DNA of 40,213 nt from Thermodesulfovibrionales bacterium (GTDB lineage: Bacteria > Nitrospirota > Thermodesulfovibrionia > Thermodesulfovibrionales > Dissulfurispiraceae): positions 1 through 40,213 of the forward strand of contig JAOAGP010000027.1 of the NCBI GenBank assembly GCA_026415695.1, read 5' to 3'. Made by a program: the position numbers and the translations under genes. The notes under the pieces were generated by a model that was given only the letters and a program-made list of their open reading frames with translations, was not told where the DNA came from and searched no databases. Shown here in pieces: positions 34,638 to 40,213 of the stretch. Numbering within the stretch: position 1 is the stretch's first letter; every line of letters starts with the position of its first letter.

Positions 34638-36744
34638 GCATAAACCTCCATTTGTATATCTGATCCCTAATTGTCTGTGCATTTGTAGCATTTGGATTTA
34701 ACTGTAAATAGATCTCCATGTTTTCAATCGCCTTACTATAATCAGATACCTTTTCATAAACTACTGCCTTATTAAAGTAAATCTGCGGATTAAAAGGCTG
34801 TATTTGTGATGCTCTATTAAGCTCCTCTATAGCCTCCTCAAATTTATTGTTTGAAAATAATACCTCTGCATGAAGAAAATGCCTTCTTGCATCATCTTTT
34901 AGTTCTATCAATGAAGGATTTGCAGAGATTATTCTTGCTATCCTGCTTCTAATTCTTTGAGCCTTTTCAGGTGTTGATAGTTGGATTAAACGGGCATACT
35001 CCTTGAGTGCTTGACTGTATTGACCTGCCCTTTCATATTCAATCGCCCTATTTTCAATCCTTTCAAAATAAGGTAATAGAGCCGAATAGAACTCACCTTT
35101 TATCTTATTGGTTATTAAAAGGCTGTCATCTGATTTATTATAGATTTTCAGGGCTTCCTCAAATCTTCCTAATTTAGCATAGGCAATTGCCTTAAGGATG
35201 GTCGCATAACTGTAGTCTTTCAATGAATACAATTCATTTATTGCCCTTTCATATTGACCATCCTTGAGAAAATAAGATGCTTTGGCAATCTTTAGATAAT
35301 CATTTTGGGGTGATATCTTTTCAGCCTCTTCAATATATCTTTTAGCACTACCCTTGTCATTTATCTCAAGATAATTAAGAGCCATAATGCTCATGTATTC
35401 CACTACAAGAGGATTAGAGTAAAATCTTTCCCGTTTGATGTTTTTAGTAAATGTCTCTTCAGTTTCTGGCTTTTTAATCAGAAGTTTTACCTCTTTGCCT
35501 TCCTGTCCTCTTAATCTTTGAACTACCTCATTTATCTTCATATTAAGGGTGGATATCCCTTCAATATCCAAAATCTCGTAATTGGGCTTAAGACCTGCCT
35601 TTTCGGAGGGGCTATTTGGTTCTACGGATCTTATCTTTATGTATTCTCCATCATTTTTTGCAATACTAACACCAATCCCTGAAATTGTAAGATTCTTCAA
35701 TACATTTTCACATGTTTTTATAGATTCATCATACCTTCCGATCTTAAAATAAAGCATGGCAAGATGTAGGGGTGCTTGTTCGTCATCAGGTCTTTGCTCT
35801 ATGTATTTCTTTAAAACCTCTATTGCCTTATCAATCTTTCCTGCTGATGTGTAGAATTCAGAAAGTTTTTTCGTTAGATCAAATCTTTTTGGAGACAGAG
35901 ATATTGCCTTTTCAAGTTGGACAAGTGCATCTTTGTATTTTCTTTGAGATAAATAGGCTTTATACAGCAATAGATAACCATCAGCAGAGTTGGGATGGAG
36001 TTGAATAACCATTTGAGAAGCAGCAAGTGCCTCTGTAATGTCATTATTTTTAAGCGACAAATTTGCCACTACCTTATACGATGTGGCATTTGACGGATCT
36101 TTGTTAATCAGCTGTTTTGCCTCTAAGATTTGAGAATTTTGGTTTGATAATGTCAAATTGATTTTATCAGTAGCATTTTTTAGTGAATTAAATATCGCCC
36201 GATAAGCAGTATTGCCATAATCCTTTTCATCAATGTTTGATACGAAACCAGTTTTTTCCATCCTTGCTGAACCATAACTCATGATGGGTAATGCAACAGG
36301 CAAGATATCGCTATCATATAAATCAAACTTTGTATAAACAACAACCTCCAATGATTCAGGGCAACACTTTCTCACAAAGTTTAATGTATCTACAGTTGAG
36401 TTTATGATAAGCGTGTCTTTAGATACTGCTGGAAGGCTCTTATTGGAGTATTTAGTCTCTCTAAATAGATTGTCAAAAAATACGGGAAGTGCCTGCCTTA
36501 ATAGATTACCAGTAGGGAATTCAACTGTGTATATTACATTGCTGTTGAAGTCAGAATATATAGACTGTTTTGCTTGAGATTCATCTAAAATTATTAGGGC
36601 ATTATAAGGAATCTTTCTTACCGTAGTAGATTCTTTAGGGGGCTCAATCACAAAGGGTTGCACCTTTGTGCTTATTCGCATTGGTTCACAACTAATCAGA
36701 GTAAAAATAAGAGATAATAAAATCAAGACCAATATCCTTTTCAT
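34621..36744 (-). CDS. TPR-PDZ-TPR lipoprotein
   Basis: Large lipoprotein of 707 residues; function not recognised. Signal KRILVLILLSLIFTLISCEP with lipobox cysteine 19. Residues 40-200 form an alpha/beta domain reminiscent of YajG/LptE-like outer-membrane lipoproteins. TPR-type helical repeats run 205-345 (for example YKAYLSQRKYKDALVQLEKA), then a PDZ domain at about 353-435 (SGIGVSIAKNDGEYIKI, SPSEKAGLKPNYEILDIEG), then more TPRs to the end. ATG at 36744 follows AAAGGAG. The layout suggests a periplasmic scaffold binding peptides or partner proteins of the same cluster. Confidence 0.8.
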   Translation of the reverse strand: MKRILVLILLSLIFTLISCEPMRISTKVQPFVIEPPKESTTVRKIPYNALIILDESQAKQSIYSDFNSNVIYTVEFPTGNLLRQALPVFFDNLFRETKYSNKSLPAVSKDTLIINSTVDTLNFVRKCCPESLEVVVYTKFDLYDSDILPVALPIMSYGSARMEKTGFVSNIDEKDYGNTAYRAIFNSLKNATDKINLTLSNQNSQILEAKQLINKDPSNATSYKVVANLSLKNNDITEALAASQMVIQLHPNSADGYLLLYKAYLSQRKYKDALVQLEKAISLSPKRFDLTKKLSEFYTSAGKIDKAIEVLKKYIEQRPDDEQAPLHLAMLYFKIGRYDESIKTCENVLKNLTISGIGVSIAKNDGEYIKIRSVEPNSPSEKAGLKPNYEILDIEGISTLNMKINEVVQRLRGQEGKEVKLLIKKPETEETFTKNIKRERFYSNPLVVEYMSIMALNYLEINDKGSAKRYIEEAEKISPQNDYLKIAKASYFLKDGQYERAINELYSLKDYSYATILKAIAYAKLGRFEEALKIYNKSDDSLLITNKIKGEFYSALLPYFERIENRAIEYERAGQYSQALKEYARLIQLSTPEKAQRIRSRIARIISANPSLIELKDDARRHFLHAEVLFSNNKFEEAIEELNRASQIQPFNPQIYFNKAVVYEKVSDYSKAIENMEIYLQLNPNATNAQTIRDQIYKWRFMLEKEI

Positions 36745-36746
36745 AT

Positions 36747-37844
36747 TTAATCTCCTTTTAGCCATTTATAGATTATCTTTTGCCCAGTAGTCATATCATC
36801 TTCAAATCTTTGCATAAACTCATCCTTATTGAAATCAAAGCCTAAAACATTAGCGGCACTTTCAGTCTGTGAAAGGAATTTATCAATAGAGGTAAAGGCA
36901 ATCTTTGAATAAATCATCCTTCCAATATCCGATACACCTTTTGTAAGATTTGGCATTGGAATAAGAGAGATTCCATAGTCAATAGTTTCAGCCCCTGCTT
37001 GAGCAATCCCTTCCGTTTTTGCTGTAACAGCAATCTTTACGATTGGCAACCCCTTATCATAATACCTTGAGCCCCATTCCTTCCCATATTTTCTATCAAG
37101 CCTTTCAACAATCTTGCCCCCATACTCATCAATCTTTTCTCCAATCCTTTCTGTTATCTTTTCCTGTATAACATTCCCAAAGATACTATTGATATCTGGA
37201 ACTGTAATCAATTTTTCATCATTGATACTTAAAGTGGTATTATCCTTGCTATTGACTGATGGCGATTGCCAACTAAAAGCAGTAAGTTGCCCACCAAGTG
37301 TTTGGAATGTAAAAGGAGAACTACTCTGACTTGTCTTTGGTTGCGTTTGCGTCTTTGCCTGTGCTAATAAAGAATTGTATTGAGAAAGAAGCTGTTTTTT
37401 CCTTTCTTCTTGTTTCCTTTTTTCCTCTTCAAGCCTTCTCTGCTGTTCATACTGTTTTTGCATCTGGGAAACATTGGTAGAATCATCATCAAACATCGCA
37501 CCAGAAAGCCCTCCCAAAAAACCACTCATAAAGGCACCAAATAACCCTACTGCCATCTGCTGAGAATTTGAGAGTTTAGGGTTAGTAAATGGAGTATATA
37601 CTGATGAACCACTCCCTGATGAACCACTTGTTATTGGTGTGCAACCTCCACAACCAACACATCTGTATCTCACGCCACCATAAGACACCTCTCTTACCTG
37701 CCCTTTTGGAATATATGTACCATCAGGCATCTGGCTACCTTCACATGACATCCCTGTTGGCATTGGGACACTACCTGCACATAGAATCACCGGTTGGAAT
37801 ATAAAAATTAAGATTGAAATAAAAACTAAAAACTTCTTTCCCAC
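36747..37844 (-). CDS. Exported protein with glycine-zipper helix and coiled coil
   Basis: 365 residues, family not recognised. Sec signal peptide 1-24 (FLVFISILIFIFQPVILCAG; could also be a lipobox-like VILC). Then a Cys-rich loop (RCVGCGGC, 61-68), a Gly/Ser linker (72-81), a glycine-zipper hydrophobic segment MAVGLFGAFMSGFLGGLSG (97-115), a charged coiled coil rich in Glu/Arg/Lys/Gln (127-165), a Thr/Ser/Gln-rich linker and a helical C-terminal domain. GTG start, with AGGAGGG upstream. It is 2 bases before the TPR-PDZ gene. The zipper suggests membrane insertion or oligomer formation. Confidence 0.7.
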   Translation of the reverse strand: MGKKFLVFISILIFIFQPVILCAGSVPMPTGMSCEGSQMPDGTYIPKGQVREVSYGGVRYRCVGCGGCTPITSGSSGSGSSVYTPFTNPKLSNSQQMAVGLFGAFMSGFLGGLSGAMFDDDSTNVSQMQKQYEQQRRLEEEKRKQEERKKQLLSQYNSLLAQAKTQTQPKTSQSSSPFTFQTLGGQLTAFSWQSPSVNSKDNTTLSINDEKLITVPDINSIFGNVIQEKITERIGEKIDEYGGKIVERLDRKYGKEWGSRYYDKGLPIVKIAVTAKTEGIAQAGAETIDYGISLIPMPNLTKGVSDIGRMIYSKIAFTSIDKFLSQTESAANVLGFDFNKDEFMQRFEDDMTTGQKIIYKWLKGD

Positions 37845-37854
37845 AGAAACCCTC

Positions 37855-38766
37855 CTAAAAGGTTTGTTGAATATCTATAATCTTGTCAACCTTGAAACTA
37901 TAATTTTTAAGGTCATCAATGTTCATAATCTCTAAAACACCTGATAAGGAATTAAAGAAAACATAAAGGCTTGTATCTTTGAGAAATATTATTGGTTTTT
38001 CTGCCTGCAAAAACTCAAGTGCAGAACCGTTTTTTACCATTCCAACACCATTTGAGGTCTTATAAATCAATCCTGCCTTTTCATTGTAAAATATTTCTCT
38101 TATGTCCTGTCTTGGATGCATGTAAGTAATCAATTCTTTTTGTCTTCTAATCTCCTTAATTACTCCACCACTAGCAAGAAAAATATTTTCTCCCTTCCCA
38201 CTTACTGCATTTATTGGCTCATCTGAAAGGTATATCCTCTGAAACTGTTTTTTTGAATTATCAAAGAGATATACCTCATACTTTTTCGTTTTCTTGTTAA
38301 GACCACTTGCATAAATTGTATTGTCCCCTTTAAACAATCTTGCTTCTTGAAATGGTAGAGAAGCAATTGACCTTATTGAAGCTGATGGGATCTTATCATC
38401 ATTTTTAGTAATCTCAATGTAGCCCATACTTTCACCATCATCAAACAGCAAAACACCGTTATCAAGACATAAAACATCCTTCACATCATTTTTAATCTTT
38501 ACCACATACCCTGTTGCAAGATTAATGAGTAGTTTTCCTTCATAAATAACAACGGGTTGGTTTTTAAAATCAATAAAAAATCTTATATTTTCATTAGATA
38601 AACCTTGAGTATTGTTTTTCTTTTCAGGCTGAAGTATCCATCTTGTCTTGACAAGACTGTCCTCTGGCAAGATTAGAAAAGTCTTTGAGAGGAATTTTAA
38701 ATCTTCAGCATAAAGTGTATGAGCATACAAAAAGAAAAGAAAGAACAGCAGAAACTTAATATACAT
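37855..38766 (-). CDS. Exported protein of unknown function, beta-rich
   Basis: 303 residues, not recognised. Signal peptide 1-20 (YIKFLLFFLFFLYAHTLYA, cleavage after YAEDL). The mature part is a series of short beta-type strands with turns (VVIYEGKLLINLATGYVV, VLLFDDGESMGYIEI, YASGLNKKTKKYEVYLFD), which reads like an incomplete beta-propeller. First gene of the four-gene envelope cluster. No Shine-Dalgarno precedes the ATG, and a possible -10 lies only six bases before it, so translation may be leaderless. Confidence 0.65.
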   Translation of the reverse strand: MYIKFLLFFLFFLYAHTLYAEDLKFLSKTFLILPEDSLVKTRWILQPEKKNNTQGLSNENIRFFIDFKNQPVVIYEGKLLINLATGYVVKIKNDVKDVLCLDNGVLLFDDGESMGYIEITKNDDKIPSASIRSIASLPFQEARLFKGDNTIYASGLNKKTKKYEVYLFDNSKKQFQRIYLSDEPINAVSGKGENIFLASGGVIKEIRRQKELITYMHPRQDIREIFYNEKAGLIYKTSNGVGMVKNGSALEFLQAEKPIIFLKDTSLYVFFNSLSGVLEIMNIDDLKNYSFKVDKIIDIQQTF

Positions 38767-38772
38767 ATTGAA

Positions 38773-38802
38773 AATCTATCAAAACAAAAAACTATTAGTC
38801 AA
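38773..38802 (-). promoter_or_regulatory. Promoter of the envelope cluster, possibly leaderless
   Basis: TTGACT (38797-38802), 18-base spacer, TAGATT (38773-38778) on the minus strand. The ATG of the first gene (38766) lies 6 bases after the -10, so transcription would start at or next to the start codon. No ribosome-binding site is visible. Confidence 0.5.
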
Positions 38803-38943
38803 ATCTACTATTTCCTATAAGACCTTTTTTTCTCATCCAAATTCTTGCATATAGACTAAAACCTTCTCTTGTTTAAGAAATATATAGCATATGGTAAGTC
38901 CACTTTAGAAACATGTTTTCTTTTAATGTGTATTTACAAAAAG

Positions 38944-39675
38944 TCATTTTCTTTTCCCCCAGTCAAATCTTATTGCCTTTTCTTTGCACACATCCAAGCA
39001 TGTCCCACATAAGATGCACTCTGCATTTTCCATTTTGTTGTTTTGAACCATCTTTTGCACCTGAAGACTCATTGGACAGTGTTTATCGCATAAATTACAC
39101 AGTTTACACACCTCTGGGGTTACTTTTAATTGTAAAGAAGCCCAGTTGAAGATGTTTCTAATCCTTCTACCAATAATCATAAAAGGTGCCATCCAACATA
39201 GATGATGACAAAATGCCCTCTTGCCAAAGACAAATGCAGGAATGACGATGAGTAAAAATAAGACCATAAAGTAAGTAATAAGTGCCTGAAGGGTAGTAAC
39301 CGAGAGTCCATAGGTAGTAAGATAAAAGAAATCTACTGAATGATACCCTCCAGCCCTTACTGCTAATATGATAATCGCGATAATCCAAGGCACCCAGATA
39401 ATCCATTTGATAGCATCTCCTCTTGTAACCTTTTTATCCCTTGCAATAAAGATTGCCTCCTGACACCCTGCAGCAGGACACAACCAACCGCAAAATCCCC
39501 TGCCAAATAACATGGCTATTAAAAACATTGAGGCAAAGACTATGAAACTGCCGTTGATAATACCCTTTGAACTTGCAACTAAGATGATAACAGGTGAGAA
39601 GTAATAAAAAATCGCAGGGAATAAGAAAAAAGATACTAAAATTAAACCCTTGCGTATTTTTTGCCGTTTAGTCAA
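38944..39675 (-). CDS. NapH/NosR-like membrane iron-sulfur protein
   Basis: Polytopic membrane protein of 243 residues with about five membrane helices. It has the CGWLCPAAGCQEAIF motif of NapH/NosR/RnfA-type electron-transfer proteins, a second cysteine-histidine loop (FCHHLCWMAPFM), and two C-terminal [4Fe-4S] motifs CKLCNLCDKHCP and CILCGTCLDVCK. Such proteins move electrons from the quinone pool to periplasmic or cytoplasmic acceptors. The TTG at 39675 is chosen over one seven codons upstream because AAGAGG lies five bases before it. It stands alone; no terminal reductase gene is adjacent, so its partner is unknown. Confidence 0.82.
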   Translation of the reverse strand: MTKRQKIRKGLILVSFFLFPAIFYYFSPVIILVASSKGIINGSFIVFASMFLIAMLFGRGFCGWLCPAAGCQEAIFIARDKKVTRGDAIKWIIWVPWIIAIIILAVRAGGYHSVDFFYLTTYGLSVTTLQALITYFMVLFLLIVIPAFVFGKRAFCHHLCWMAPFMIIGRRIRNIFNWASLQLKVTPEVCKLCNLCDKHCPMSLQVQKMVQNNKMENAECILCGTCLDVCKEKAIRFDWGKRK

Positions 39676-39696
39676 ATAATACCTCTTTTCTACCAA

Positions 39697-40137
39697 AAAT
39701 GCTGTATGCTTTTTTTGTCTATTTAAGTAATTTTACAATATTCACAGTTCTTGGTGTTTATTTGCTTATACTGTATTTATACAACTTTCTTATAAAATTT
39801 CTGATACCAAGTCTTTTTTTAAAACAGTGAAATTTCTAATTTCTTCAAATCCACAAACTCATACTCTACTTTAGATACACAAAGGTCTATGGTGATTGAT
39901 TTCAGTTTCTCATTTGTTATCTTAATTACATACCTGGTTGGTTAATATAAATTCTCTAAAAGATTTTAATCCCATTAATATTGTAGCTTTTTATGAGTTG
40001 TTTCATGTATGCTTACCTTAAACCATTTGCTCATTTTACATACACACTCATACCACCCAAATGATGCCGTTTATGTCTTTTTTATCATTCTATAAGAACC
40101 CTTTTTAGTGGTTATCCTACCATTCATACTTTATTAA
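39697..40137. other. Intergenic region without a recognised gene
   Basis: 441 AT-rich bases between the histidine kinase stop and the NapH-like gene. Only short frames are open and none has a ribosome-binding site or recognisable product. No tRNA, long repeat or clear terminator was seen; a weak 4-5 bp hairpin lies near 40098-40114. Confidence 0.5.
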
Positions 40138-40194
40138 CTAATGCCTACCATCAAGAGTTTTCGGCAATGTAAATTTAAATGCACTGCCTTTACC
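40138..40194 (-). CDS. Sensor histidine kinase, C-terminal fragment (5' cut)
   Basis: The last 18 codons plus TAG of a minus-strand gene read GKGSAFKFTLPKTLDGRH. GxGSxFxFTLP is the G2-box end of the HATPase_c domain in two-component histidine kinases. The upstream part is missing because the contig changes to adapter at 40195. The regulator it pairs with is not in the window. Confidence 0.75.
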   Translation of the reverse strand, partial: GKGSAFKFTLPKTLDGRH

Positions 40195-40213
40195 CTGTCT
40201 CTTATACACATCT
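40195..40213. other. Nextera transposon mosaic-end adapter at contig end
   Basis: The final 19 bases are CTGTCTCTTATACACATCT, exactly the Tn5 mosaic-end sequence used in Nextera libraries. It interrupts a histidine kinase reading frame right after the G2-box GGT codon. It is a sequencing artefact and not part of the genome. Confidence 0.95.

Overview
The window is an AT-rich chromosomal segment from a Gram-negative, sulfur-metabolising bacterium. A DsrMKJOP respiratory complex with a two-cysteine DsrC, a heptosyltransferase for LPS core, several lipoproteins and a CIRCE element point to a diderm sulfite/sulfate reducer or sulfur disproportionator. By inference from gene content and base composition, Nitrospirota (Thermodesulfovibrio-like) is the best guess; a Desulfobacterota relative cannot be excluded by eye. 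The sequence ends in a 19-nt Nextera mosaic end (40195-40213), so it is a draft contig whose last bases are adapter, not genome.

Layout. 1-296: leader region with nested inverted repeats. 297-4013 (+): rpsO, pnp, M16 peptidase. 4014-7774 (-): tig, clpP, clpX, then a YacP-type NYN protein. 7905-11574 (+): CIRCE-controlled htpG, then two oligopeptide-type ABC permeases without their partners. 11575-16027 (-): DksA/TraR-type zinc-finger protein, dxs and ispA (isoprenoid precursors), and a GT9 heptosyltransferase. 16257-24557 (-): YkgJ-like cysteine-cluster gene, dsrN-like amidase, dsrC, RsbRD-N protein, dsrM, dsrK, dsrJ, dsrO, dsrP; dsrAB are not in the window. 24643-28143 (-): thrS, infC, rpmI, a terminator and a methyltransferase. 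28499-34099 (+): gcvH, lpdA, eno, ftsB-like, GH57 glycosidase. 34137-38766 (-): a four-gene cluster of exported proteins and lipoproteins of unknown function. 38944-39675 (-): NapH-like membrane iron-sulfur protein. 40138-40194 (-): last 18 codons of a sensor histidine kinase cut by the adapter.

How the genes work together. DsrC would carry sulfur released from sulfite as a trisulfide; DsrMKJOP would reduce it with electrons from the membrane quinone pool or periplasm; DsrN would amidate the siroheme of DsrAB. Tig, ClpXP and HtpG form a protein-quality block. thrS, infC and rpmI form a translation operon in which both thrS and infC appear to start at AUA behind strong Shine-Dalgarno sequences.

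The most unusual items are the paired AUA starts in thrS and infC, the absence of rplT after rpmI, the uncharacterised envelope cluster with a TPR-PDZ-TPR lipoprotein and a possibly leaderless first gene, the YkgJ-DsrN translational coupling beside dsr, and a perfect inverted repeat at the dsrC promoter. No CRISPR array, insertion sequence, rRNA or tRNA was seen.
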